A model generated the notes under the pieces. The model was not told the DNA's origin, ran no database searches, and saw only the letters and a program-made list of their open reading frames with translations. A stretch of 64,000 bases of DNA from UBA1351 sp963677885 (GTDB lineage: Bacteria; Bacillota; Clostridia; Lachnospirales; Vallitaleaceae): contig OY782500.1 in the NCBI GenBank assembly GCA_963677885.1, positions 2,976,001 to 3,040,000 on the forward strand, in the 5' to 3' direction. The position numbers were made by a program, and so were the translations under genes. Every line of letters begins with the position of its first letter. Position 1 is the first letter of the stretch. Shown one piece after another: positions 17,891-26,570 of this stretch.

Positions 17891-18973
17891 ATGAAAAAAT
17901 GGACAATGGGTGTATTAGGTTTAGGCGAAGGTCGCAGTATTATCTCTGCTGTTCTTGAAAGTGACTTGTGGGAACTTGGCAATATATGTGATCTTAACGA
18001 AGACCTCTGTAAACAGAGGAAGGAAGAATTCGATCTTGATACCTATACTACTAAATATGAGGATATGCTTGATGACAAGAGCATTGAGGTGATTGGTATT
18101 TATACTCCGGATCAATTACATGCCAGACATATTAAAATGGCCCTTGAAGCCGGTAAACACGCTATATGTACTAAGCCATTGATGTTATCACTTGATGAGG
18201 CCAATGATTTGATTGAAGCCCAAAAAAGAACCGGTAAAACAGTTTTTGTAGGCCAGAGTTCCAGATATTTTGAACCGGCCCTAAGACAACGACAGGATTA
18301 CCTTGACGGAAAACACGGTGAGCTGGCACATGTAGAAACCCACTACATTACAGATGCCAGATGGTTTTTGGAAAGGCCTTGGAGCCGGCAAAATGGTTTT
18401 TCCTGGATGTATAATTTTTTGATTCACGCAGTCGATCTGGCTGTCTGGTATCTACCTGAAATTGAAACCGTTTATGGCAGTGGATTTGTTAGCTCCAATA
18501 CAAGGGCCTATGATCTTGATGTTCCGGATACCTTTACTTTTATATTAAAAGGGAAGAATGGAAAAACTGCTTTGGTTAAAGGTCTATATGCGGAGCCGAC
18601 TTTGGGATCTCCCGTTGAACAGTCAATCAGCTGCACCTTGCGGGGAACAGAAGGGGTTAGCCGGGCAGGGTATCCACTCCTATACTATCATACAAATTTT
18701 AATTGTGATGGTAATGAAAAGATTAGACATGACTATGAGGACATGGTTGATTACTACTTTAGATTTGAAGACCGCAGCCATCATGCCGGTGAATACCAGA
18801 ACTATATTGAAGACTTTGCCAGGTTGATGAACAAAGGTGAAACCCCTAAGCCTGACCTATATGAAGGGATTCGAACCATTGCTTTAATGGAGGCGATGAA
18901 CAGGTCTGTAAAAGAAGGAAAAGAAGTCCGTGTGGATGATATTATCCGGGAAAACCAGCTTAATCTTGACTAA
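17891..18973 (+). CDS. Gfo/Idh/MocA-family oxidoreductase
   Basis: 360-residue NAD(P)-dependent sugar dehydrogenase of the Gfo/Idh/MocA family. N-terminal Rossmann domain: VLGLGEGRSIISAV, then IGIYTPDQLHARHIKMALEAGKHAICTKPL, where the EKP-like motif is TKP. The C-terminal part has FLIHAVDLAVWY, the position of the usual catalytic His/Asp. Such enzymes oxidise or epimerise sugars, inositols or glycosides. Transcribed alone, ending at a hairpin that overlaps the end of the convergent araC gene. It shares an upstream box with the GH31 operon, so both probably respond to the same AraC regulator. Confidence 0.88.
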   Translation: MKKWTMGVLGLGEGRSIISAVLESDLWELGNICDLNEDLCKQRKEEFDLDTYTTKYEDMLDDKSIEVIGIYTPDQLHARHIKMALEAGKHAICTKPLMLSLDEANDLIEAQKRTGKTVFVGQSSRYFEPALRQRQDYLDGKHGELAHVETHYITDARWFLERPWSRQNGFSWMYNFLIHAVDLAVWYLPEIETVYGSGFVSSNTRAYDLDVPDTFTFILKGKNGKTALVKGLYAEPTLGSPVEQSISCTLRGTEGVSRAGYPLLYYHTNFNCDGNEKIRHDYEDMVDYYFRFEDRSHHAGEYQNYIEDFARLMNKGETPKPDLYEGIRTIALMEAMNRSVKEGKEVRVDDIIRENQLNLD

Positions 18974-19036
18974 GCAGCTTAATCTTTGGTAAGCCGCAGA
19001 CAAGAAATTATTGATTTTAAGATAAGTGAAGGGTGG

Positions 19037-19077
19037 TTCATAGCGTATATGGCTATGAATCGCTTTTTATTTTTTTA
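19037..19077 (+). terminator. Terminator of the Gfo/Idh gene, overlapping the end of araC
   Basis: TTCATAGC (19037-19044) pairs with GCTATGAA (19052-19059) over a 7-base loop and is followed by CGCTTTTTATTTTTTT. The right arm and T-tract encode the last codons of the convergent araC gene. Confidence 0.75.
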
Positions 19078-19928
19078 CGGGTTTCAGATGGTGGCTGACC
19101 GTAATATTTGCGGTAAACTCTGGAAAAATAATTGGCATTACAAAAGCCTGTTAACTCAGGGACCATGGTAACAGGTAAGGAAGAGTGTATGAGAAGTTTA
19201 TTGGCTTCTTCCAGACGGAGTTTAGTGAGGTAGTTGACAAAGGTAGAACCGGTATAGGCTTTGAAAAGTCTGGAAAAATGCTGCTCTGTAATGTTCATCT
19301 GCTGGCTCATGTCCTTAATGGTTATTTTTTCCTCATAATGATTCATTAGATATTTCAGACAGTCTTTCATTGCCAGGGCATGTGGAGACACCTGTGACAA
19401 ACTGGTTCCGGCTGTAAGTTCTTCGGGAAAGCCCCTTTTTAGGTATGAGAAAAAGAGGATTAACTGGGCTTCTACAATGGATTGGAAGCAGGTGGATTTA
19501 TCATGAAGTTCATTTTTGATGATCATGATGGACTGAAGTAAGACCTGGTAGTAAGGGTCCTCAGACTTGACAATTATAGGCTGACTAATAGAGGCCTCAG
19601 CAAGAGATTCAAGCTCTTTATACCCTTGGTTTTGAACCATGGATTCAATTAAAGCGTCACCTATGACAATGGCGTGATAAATACCATGTCCCCGTGGAAT
19701 GATACTATGAAGACTGTTGCCCGGAATAAACATGATTTCACCCATGCTGTTATCATACCTTCGACCATTGACGAAGACAGAGACCTGACCTTTGGGAATA
19801 TGAACGATTTCCAGGTGATTATGCCAGTGGGGCATGGTCGTGGAATCTTCAATAGAGTAGTGATTAATGGGAAAATCAGTCATATTGAATTTTACATGTT
19901 GAAATGTTTCCGGCTGTTGATAGTGCAT
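19053..19928 (-). CDS. AraC-family transcriptional regulator
   Basis: 291 residues. N-terminal cupin-like sensor domain (MPHWHNHLEIVHIPKGQVSVFVNG, MFIPGNSLHSIIPRG, read in parts) and C-terminal double helix-turn-helix (KITIKDMSQQMNITEQHFSR ... FCNANYFSRVYRKYYGQPPSE). Start follows GAGGTGG. Divergent from the GH31-UroD genes with an 18-bp box between them; the same box precedes the Gfo/Idh gene. It probably activates both upon binding a sugar. Confidence 0.9.
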   Translation of the reverse strand: MHYQQPETFQHVKFNMTDFPINHYSIEDSTTMPHWHNHLEIVHIPKGQVSVFVNGRRYDNSMGEIMFIPGNSLHSIIPRGHGIYHAIVIGDALIESMVQNQGYKELESLAEASISQPIIVKSEDPYYQVLLQSIMIIKNELHDKSTCFQSIVEAQLILFFSYLKRGFPEELTAGTSLSQVSPHALAMKDCLKYLMNHYEEKITIKDMSQQMNITEQHFSRLFKAYTGSTFVNYLTKLRLEEANKLLIHSSLPVTMVPELTGFCNANYFSRVYRKYYGQPPSETRKKIKSDS

Positions 19929-19947
19929 GAGTCCACCTCATATTCGG

Positions 19948-20011
19948 ATTAGACATATATTAGGTTTATATATGTATGTTTTCTTAGGAAATGTTCATGT
20001 AAGATGATAAT
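19948..20011 (+). promoter_or_regulatory. Activator box and -10 element between araC and the GH31 gene
   Basis: ATTAGACATATATTAGGT (19948-19965) matches 17 of 18 positions of the box before the Gfo/Idh gene, in the same orientation relative to the downstream plus-strand gene. A GATAAT (20006-20011) lies 40 bp further on, a spacing close to the 34 bp at the other promoter. Confidence 0.5.
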
Positions 20012-20046
20012 AACATAAGTATATTGGAAGGTCAATGGAGGTTCAT

Positions 20047-22485
20047 ATGTTAGTAGCTACTAGTAGAAAAACAGCTAATATTCTAAGTGTCGAAAAGTTG
20101 ATAGACGGATTATTGATCAAGACCGGACATGGAATATTGAAGCTCAAGGTCATCAATTCTTCAATTGTTCGGATTATGTATTCTTTGGATGAAGAGCTGT
20201 CAGACCGGATAGGCATAGGTTTGGTTGAAATATCTAATGAAAGTCCCTGGTCCTATGAAGAATCCGATGACTTTGTTACCTTAAAAACGGATCTGTTAAG
20301 GGTGACGGTGTCAAAATCAACAGCTGCAATTACCTATTACGATAAGGATGGGATCCTGTTGACCAGAGAACCTGCTTCTGGCGGAAAAGAACTTATTCCC
20401 TACGATTCTTTCAGACAGATTATTGATGAGGATACCAAGGTAGAGAGAATTGAAACTCCCGACGGAGTGAAAGAAATTATTGTTGATGAAAGAAAAGAGT
20501 ATAATGGCCGCCTGTACCGGTACCGCCTGAATTTTGACTGGCAGGAGGGAGAAGCACTATATGGACTTGGACAGCAGGAAGAAGGCACATTAAATCTTCG
20601 GGGAACCAGACAGTATCTTCACCAGGCAAATATGAAAATTGCCGTCCCCATGATGGTTTCCACAAGAGGATATGGAATTTTGTCTGATGTATACAGCCCT
20701 ATGATTTTTAATGACAATGCCTATGGATCCTATCTCTATGCTGAAGCGGTTAAGGCCATGGATTTTTATTTTATCTATGGTAAAGACCTGGATCAGGTTA
20801 TTAATGGTTACCGAACCTTGACAGGTAAAGCTGCCTTACTGCCAAAATGGTCTTTTGGATATATCCAGTCTTTGGAGCGGTATGAAAGCCAGGAAGAGAT
20901 TCTTGATATTGTAAAATCCTACCGCAGGGAAGGGGTTCCCTTAGATGGTGTGGTTCTTGACTGGCAGTACTGGGATAAAGGGATGTGGGGACAGAAATCC
21001 TTTGATCAGACAAGATTTCCGGATCCCAGGGCTATGATGGACCAGCTCCATGGATTGGGCGCTCATCTTCTTATTTCCCTATGGCCCAATATGAGTAAAG
21101 CCAGCGAAAATTATAGTGATATGAAAGAAGCGGGTCATCTTTTGCCCATGTCAGAGATTTACAATGCCTTTGACCAGGAGTCCAGAGACCATTATTGGAA
21201 GCAGGTAAAAGAAGGTATCTACAAGTACGGTATTGACGGGTGGTGGTGTGATTCCAGTGAACCCTATACACCGGAGTGGAATGAAACCATAAGACCTGAG
21301 CCCGATCGGAACTACAGAGATTTTCAGGACCTGGCTGCCAAATATTTGGACGAAACACAGACTAATGCTTTTGGCCTGGTTCACGCCAAGGGTATCTATG
21401 ACGGCCAGAGAGCAGAATCAGACAAGAAAAGGATTATCAACTTAACACGAAGCGGCTATATTGGTCAGCAAAAATATGGGGTAATTCTTTGGTCCGGCGA
21501 TATATCCGCCACTTGGAAAACCCTTAAGAATCAGATTCCTGCAGGTTTGAACCTGTGTGCAGCAGGTCTTCCCTTCTGGACTTTTGATATTGGCGCTTTC
21601 TTTACCAAGAAAGGTCAGCCTTGGTTCTGGAATGGTGACTACGAAGAAGGCAACGAGGATTTAGGCTACAGAGAGCTTTACACCAGATGGTATCAAGTAG
21701 GTGCATTTTTGCCGGTTTTCAGATCCCATGGAACGGACACAAGAAGAGAAATATGGGAGTTTGGTGAGGCAGGCAGTCTCTTTTATGATGCTATAAAAAA
21801 AGCCACTGACCTGAGATATCGCCTGATGCCTTATATCTATACATTGGCCGGCCTTACCTGGATGGAGAATATGACCATGCTTAGACTTTTGGCCTTTGAT
21901 CATAAGGAAGATCCTTTGGTCAATGAAATCAAGGATCAGTTTATGTTTGGACAAAATATGATGATATGTCCTGTTACCGATCCTATGTATTATGAGGCTA
22001 ATTCCATACCAATAGCATGTGAAAACTATGGAAGACAGGTATATCTGCCTGAAGGCAAAGGCTGGTTTGATTTCTATACACATGAAAGACATGAGGGTGG
22101 TCAATGGATTTGGGCCCAGGCGCCCATTGATAAAATCCCTGTTTATGTACCTGAGGGTAGCTTAATCCCTATGACCAGTCCAGGTCAGTCTACCAAGGAT
22201 ATGGATGATAAAGATATGGAACTGACTGTCTATACCGGAAAAGACGGGCATGGCAAGTTATATCTGGATCAGGGAGATGGCTACGACTATGAAAAGGGTC
22301 ACTATCATCTAGTCAGTTTTGACTGGATTGATAAAACCAGGACACTCATATTTAGACCAGGACGAGGATCTTATGAAGGTATGCCGGAGATTATTGATTT
22401 TAAGATTACAATTATTGGCCCAGGTCATGAAAGTCTGGAGATTACCCACAAATATGATGGAAAAGAAAAAATCATAGCATGTTAG
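20047..22485 (+). CDS. GH31 alpha-xylosidase/alpha-glucosidase
   Basis: 812 residues from ATG 20047, which follows GGAGG (20037-20041); the ATG at 20035 would place that site inside the gene. Full GH31 architecture: N-terminal beta-sandwich (residues about 1-260), catalytic TIM barrel beginning GYIQSLERYESQEEILDIV, nucleophile in WWCDSSEP (Asp402), acid/base in WSGDIS (Asp485), RSHGTDTRREIW, and C-terminal beta domains with DUF5110-like sequence (TVYTGKDGHGKLYLDQGDGYDYEKG, read in parts). No signal peptide, so it likely acts in the cytoplasm on imported oligosaccharides. Followed after 20 bp by the URO-D-like gene. Confidence 0.93.
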   Translation: MLVATSRKTANILSVEKLIDGLLIKTGHGILKLKVINSSIVRIMYSLDEELSDRIGIGLVEISNESPWSYEESDDFVTLKTDLLRVTVSKSTAAITYYDKDGILLTREPASGGKELIPYDSFRQIIDEDTKVERIETPDGVKEIIVDERKEYNGRLYRYRLNFDWQEGEALYGLGQQEEGTLNLRGTRQYLHQANMKIAVPMMVSTRGYGILSDVYSPMIFNDNAYGSYLYAEAVKAMDFYFIYGKDLDQVINGYRTLTGKAALLPKWSFGYIQSLERYESQEEILDIVKSYRREGVPLDGVVLDWQYWDKGMWGQKSFDQTRFPDPRAMMDQLHGLGAHLLISLWPNMSKASENYSDMKEAGHLLPMSEIYNAFDQESRDHYWKQVKEGIYKYGIDGWWCDSSEPYTPEWNETIRPEPDRNYRDFQDLAAKYLDETQTNAFGLVHAKGIYDGQRAESDKKRIINLTRSGYIGQQKYGVILWSGDISATWKTLKNQIPAGLNLCAAGLPFWTFDIGAFFTKKGQPWFWNGDYEEGNEDLGYRELYTRWYQVGAFLPVFRSHGTDTRREIWEFGEAGSLFYDAIKKATDLRYRLMPYIYTLAGLTWMENMTMLRLLAFDHKEDPLVNEIKDQFMFGQNMMICPVTDPMYYEANSIPIACENYGRQVYLPEGKGWFDFYTHERHEGGQWIWAQAPIDKIPVYVPEGSLIPMTSPGQSTKDMDDKDMELTVYTGKDGHGKLYLDQGDGYDYEKGHYHLVSFDWIDKTRTLIFRPGRGSYEGMPEIIDFKITIIGPGHESLEITHKYDGKEKIIAC

Positions 22486-22505
22486 AAAGCTAATGGAGGT
22501 TAAGC

Positions 22506-23639
22506 ATGAAATATAAAAAGAATTGGGAAGCTACACAAGACAAGTGGAAAAAGTATTGGAAGCAGGAGAACACCGGGCGGCCTTTAATGTGTGTTGTGGC
22601 AGAAAAAGAAGGCGCAGTGGATGAAGAAAAAAGAGCGGCTCTAAAATCTGTTGATATGGATGACAAGTATAGAAATGCCAAGCGAATGGTCGAAAGGTTC
22701 AGATATTATGCAGAGACCCATGAATATTTAGGGGAAAGTTTTCCTAACATGAGTTTAGACTTTGGGCCAGGGTCTATGGCCGGGTATGTGGGATGTGAAA
22801 TTGTCTTCAATCCTGATACGGTTTGGTTTGAGCATTTTGTGACCAATTGGAAGGATCAGCCGGAGATTGTTTTTGATCCTGAAAATCCATGGTTTGTTGA
22901 GCATTTACAGTTATTCAAAGACGCAAAAGAATTGGCAGGTGATGATTTCTATTTAGGTATACCTGATATAATGGAAAACATTGATGTTTTAGCTTCTATG
23001 CGTGGTGTTCAGGATATTATTTTTGATATGATGGATATGCCGGATGAGATTCATAAACGTTTGGACCAGATTCAGAAGATTTATTATGAATACTATGACC
23101 GTTTTTATGAGATCTGTAAAGACGAGAATGATGGGTCTTGCTATACTGTATTCCAGATTTGGGGACCTGGTAGAACAGCTAAGCTCCAATGTGATTTTTC
23201 TGCCCTCATGTCACCTAACCAGTTCAGAGAATTTATTCAGGACGAGCTGCGTCAGCAAGCCAAAAACCTGGACCAGGTTCTCTATCACCTTGATGGACCG
23301 GATGCCATTAAACACCTGGACGCATTAATGGAAATAGATGAGATTGATGCCCTTCAGTGGACCAGTGGTGATCATGGACCCGACGGAACCATGGAAGAAT
23401 GGTACCCCATCTATGATAAGGCAGTGGAAGCAGGTAAGAGTTTGTGGATTAAGGTCTATAGCGGCACTTTTGAGGAACAGTTGGAAAGACTGGATAAAAT
23501 CGTCAAACGTTATGGTTCCAATGCCATGTTCCTTTATTTTAATCCAATGCCTATGGACCAGGCTAAGAAGTTGTTGGCCTATGCAGAAGAAAATTGGAGT
23601 GATATTGAAGGTGACTACCTGAAGAGTCTTAATAAATAA
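22506..23639 (+). CDS. URO-D/MtaA-like protein of a sugar operon
   Basis: 377 residues with the uroporphyrinogen-decarboxylase fold family pattern (PGSMAGYVGCEIVF, MDMPDEIHKRLDQIQKIYYEYYD, MSPNQFREFIQDELRQQ, YHLDGPDAIKHLDALMEI, WTSGDHGPDG). Relatives are often labelled trimethylamine corrinoid protein 2 or URO-D family protein. True URO-D acts in haem synthesis; MtaA/CmuA relatives transfer methyl groups to or from corrinoids. Here there is no corrinoid protein or haem gene nearby, and the gene follows GH31 by 20 bp (site AATGGAGG). A role in demethylating a methylated sugar, or a different reaction, cannot be decided from sequence. Confidence 0.75.
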   Translation: MKYKKNWEATQDKWKKYWKQENTGRPLMCVVAEKEGAVDEEKRAALKSVDMDDKYRNAKRMVERFRYYAETHEYLGESFPNMSLDFGPGSMAGYVGCEIVFNPDTVWFEHFVTNWKDQPEIVFDPENPWFVEHLQLFKDAKELAGDDFYLGIPDIMENIDVLASMRGVQDIIFDMMDMPDEIHKRLDQIQKIYYEYYDRFYEICKDENDGSCYTVFQIWGPGRTAKLQCDFSALMSPNQFREFIQDELRQQAKNLDQVLYHLDGPDAIKHLDALMEIDEIDALQWTSGDHGPDGTMEEWYPIYDKAVEAGKSLWIKVYSGTFEEQLERLDKIVKRYGSNAMFLYFNPMPMDQAKKLLAYAEENWSDIEGDYLKSLNK

Positions 23640-23693
23640 GATGAAGGAGAACCCTTAGGGGTATGGTGGCAAACCAAGGAAATTGCCATTTGC

Positions 23694-23736
23694 CCAAAAA
23701 AAGAAAGCCTCATGGATATTGCTAGGTGAGGCTTTC
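23694..23736 (-). terminator. Terminator of the YesM/YesN operon
   Basis: On the minus strand GAAAGCCTCA pairs with TGAGGCTTTC (plus positions 23727-23736 and 23703-23712) and runs into TTTTTTT. The first arm lies in the last codons of the response-regulator gene. It also separates the convergent URO-D-like gene. Confidence 0.8.
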
Positions 23737-24474
23737 TCGATATTCATTTGGACTCAGGCCGGTATGGCGTTTAAAGATCCTGCTGAAGTAACCCTGCTCC
23801 GGATAGCCTACAGCTTCACCGACCTGGCGGACAGACAAATCCTGGTTGGAACGAAGGATTTGCTTGGCATGCTGGATTCGAATGGAAATAAGAAACTTGG
23901 AAGGCGAACAGTCGTATTCCTGACAAAAAAGTTTGGTCATATAGCTGGATGAGTAATTAAGCTGTTCAGCTATTTGGCTGATTTTTATGTCATCCCTATA
24001 GTTTTCAATGATATAGGAATGGAGAAGTTCAGCGATTTCCGGTGGTGACAGAGTATTGCTTTCATCTGAAAAAACAGTGGAATAGCTTTCTTTTCTTAGC
24101 TGGTATTTGTGCTGGAGCTTAAGAAGGATATTGTGGAGATCCTCAATATCAACAGGCTTCAGCAGATATTCGGTTACCTGGTAATGAATAGCCGTTTTGG
24201 CAAATTCAAAGTCGGAAAAACCACTGATAATGATACAGTCAGTTGTAGGGTATTGTTGATGAACTTCACGAATAAGGTCCAGGCCGTTCATAACAGGCAT
24301 CATAATGTCAGTAATTAGGACATCCGGTTCGTACTGTTTGACCAGTTCAAGACCTTGAATACCGGTTTGTGCAGAGGCGATGACTTCAAAATTCATATCC
24401 AGGGAGTTTATTTTTTTGATCAGGTTTTCCTTAAGCAGAAGCTCGTCTTCGACGACGACAACTGAATATTTCAT
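23722..24474 (-). CDS. YesN-type response regulator, short form
   Basis: 250 residues: receiver domain (residues about 1-120, acidic pocket VVVEDE and phosphoacceptor Asp in DVLITDIMMPVMNG, Lys in YLLKPV) and C-terminal AraC helix-turn-helix pair (ISQIAEQLNYSSSYMTKLFCQEY ... VGYPEQGYFSRIFKRHTG, read in parts). It lacks the long middle domain of many YesN proteins. Four-base overlap with the kinase gene. It probably activates the divergent ABC transporter and fucosidase genes. Confidence 0.92.
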   Translation of the reverse strand: MKYSVVVVEDELLLKENLIKKINSLDMNFEVIASAQTGIQGLELVKQYEPDVLITDIMMPVMNGLDLIREVHQQYPTTDCIIISGFSDFEFAKTAIHYQVTEYLLKPVDIEDLHNILLKLQHKYQLRKESYSTVFSDESNTLSPPEIAELLHSYIIENYRDDIKISQIAEQLNYSSSYMTKLFCQEYDCSPSKFLISIRIQHAKQILRSNQDLSVRQVGEAVGYPEQGYFSRIFKRHTGLSPNEYRESLT

Positions 24475-26333
24475 TGATTTACCTCATCTTTCTTAATACC
24501 GATGGTGACTTGTCCATGACCATCCTGGGATGGGCCAAAGGTAAAGATAATTCGGTCTTTGGCGTGGATTTTCCACCGCATGTAGACATTAACCAGGCCT
24601 AAACCATCTATTTTCATTTCAGGAATACCTGGGTTTCTATTAACAAAATCAATCCGCTCATTGATGGTCTCAATAGCCTCCTGGCTAAAACCTGAACCGG
24701 AATCGATAACATGGATTTCCCAACCATCTTCTGTTACAAGCCCTTTGATATGGATATACCAGGGTGGCAGACAGTCGGTACCGTATTTTAATGCGTTTTC
24801 AACCAAGGGCTGGATAATGAGTTTAGGAACCTTAAAGTTATACAAGGCAGGATCAACATCGATGGTGACATCCAGACTGGATTGATATCTTACTTTCATA
24901 CAATACAGGTATTTTTCCACATAATCAAGTTCCTCTTTCAGTGAAACCAGAGAAAGGGAGGAGTCGGTAATATAGCGCATAATCTGAGTCAGGCTGCGGC
25001 AGAGCTTAATCACTTCATCGTTTTTACCGTCTTCAGCCAGTATAATTATAGAGGATAAGGTGTTGTAATAAAAATGTGGATTGGTTTGGGACTGAAGGGC
25101 CAGGGTCATGGATTTCATTTCCTGTTGCCGTGAGTCAATAAGTTCATCCATGGACGTTTTTAGCTTTTTGCTTAAATATTGAAAAGCGTGGTGGACCTCA
25201 TCTAACTCATTATAGGAAACGGGATAGGCAGTGTCTGTTTGGGTCCCAAGGGTGGAGATTTCCATGTCCTGAATGACGTCCTTAAGGTTCTTAAGTGGTC
25301 TTACCATATTCTGAGCCAAATAGTAGGCCAACATCATGGACAGGAGAAAGATGATGCCCACGACAAGAATTAAAAGTGTCTTCAGTCGGTAAACCGGTGT
25401 CAGGACATTGGATTCCGGTAAAACTGAAATGTAGGTCCACTCAGTATAAAGGGATGTGTTTGAAATAATTCGCTCTTTTTCACCGGACACTGGATTGTCA
25501 AAGGCAGATCCGTCTTCCAGCTGACTAAGGGCTTGTAGATAAAGGTTTGGGTCCATGTCCATATTTTCCACTGGTGTATCGTATGGATATATTAAGTGAC
25601 CGGATCCGTCAAAAATATAGGTTTTAAGACTGCCGTCTGTTTTTTTGTCATAGGTAATGATAGGCTTAAAGATGGTCTTGCATCGCTTAATGGTTTCAAC
25701 AGCCCCTACATTCTTTCGGTAGGTGTTGGAATAGGTTCGTATCAGACTGATATACCAATCCGGAGACAGTGAACCGACTGAATAGTCTGAAGTATAATAG
25801 GGACTTAAGATATATTTGACCCCCTTGTTGTCAAGAACTGTATCAAACCAATCCAGCTGGTTCATATCTACTCGACCGGTACTGGTAATATAACCGACTC
25901 GAACAACATGGCCATCCAAATCATAGAGGTTAATCTGGTCAGCCTTGACATCTGTCCCGTTGATGGTAACGAATAAATCAGCCAGACCGGGGAGATTCTC
26001 ACGGCTCATGTCCACATTAAAATTTTCATCCAGCTTATCATGCATAAGACTGGAGTAATTAATATTGGTCGAGACAATATCCAGTCCTTCAATACTGGCC
26101 TCGATCTGCTGGACAAAGGTATCGTTAATGGACTTAATGGCATCTACCTGGTTATTGAGGAGTATAGGTGAAACATAGTAATAAAAGAAAAGGGCGAAGG
26201 CAATCAGGATGATTTCAGAAGAAAGAAAATAGGCGAGAAAAAGCTTGTTCTGCAATGGTAAAGATTTGCGGAACTTACCCTCTTTGTTGGATCTGGCATC
26301 CTTTTGACGGAACGGTAATTTATTTTGTAACAT
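24471..26333 (-). CDS. YesM-type sensor histidine kinase
   Basis: 620 residues: N-terminal membrane helix (about 29-55), extracellular Cache-like sensor region to about residue 305, second membrane helix (about 310-335), HAMP (LKNLKDVIQDMEISTLG region), His_kinase domain with NPHFYYNTLSS (phospho-accepting His), and HATPase with N box (IIQPLVENALKYG) and GSGFSQ / GLGLVNV. Start follows AGGAG. First gene of the two-gene operon, divergent from the sugar ABC transporter whose substrate it probably senses. Confidence 0.93.
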   Translation of the reverse strand: MLQNKLPFRQKDARSNKEGKFRKSLPLQNKLFLAYFLSSEIILIAFALFFYYYVSPILLNNQVDAIKSINDTFVQQIEASIEGLDIVSTNINYSSLMHDKLDENFNVDMSRENLPGLADLFVTINGTDVKADQINLYDLDGHVVRVGYITSTGRVDMNQLDWFDTVLDNKGVKYILSPYYTSDYSVGSLSPDWYISLIRTYSNTYRKNVGAVETIKRCKTIFKPIITYDKKTDGSLKTYIFDGSGHLIYPYDTPVENMDMDPNLYLQALSQLEDGSAFDNPVSGEKERIISNTSLYTEWTYISVLPESNVLTPVYRLKTLLILVVGIIFLLSMMLAYYLAQNMVRPLKNLKDVIQDMEISTLGTQTDTAYPVSYNELDEVHHAFQYLSKKLKTSMDELIDSRQQEMKSMTLALQSQTNPHFYYNTLSSIIILAEDGKNDEVIKLCRSLTQIMRYITDSSLSLVSLKEELDYVEKYLYCMKVRYQSSLDVTIDVDPALYNFKVPKLIIQPLVENALKYGTDCLPPWYIHIKGLVTEDGWEIHVIDSGSGFSQEAIETINERIDFVNRNPGIPEMKIDGLGLVNVYMRWKIHAKDRIIFTFGPSQDGHGQVTIGIKKDEVNQ

Positions 26334-26468
26334 ATTCGTATCTCCTCGATTTTTTTCGCCACTTATATAGATACATTATGCAAAAATTATGGATTAAAAG
26401 CAAGTTGATTGTATGATTTGTCAAAAAAGTGCAATGGTTAGGATTGAAATGTGTATAGATTAAATAGT

Positions 26469-26560
26469 TTGATATTGATAAGCTAAATGAGTATTTTGAA
26501 CATATCAATGTTTTAGTCCGGTTGTAAATTGGGAGATTTACTGCTCGATTAAGTATTCAA
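26469..26560 (+). ncRNA. Structured leader upstream of the CUT1 solute-binding protein
   Basis: GTAAATT (26524-26530), GGGA loop, GATTTAC (26535-26541) and TGCTCG (26542-26547) repeat the structure seen at 5394-5415, with paired bases changed on both sides of the stem (CC/GG there, TT/GA here). A flanking pair TTGATAT (26469-26475) / ATATCAA (26502-26508) lies upstream. It ends about 20 bp before the start codon. Confidence 0.45.
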
Positions 26561-26570
26561 GGAGGGTTTT

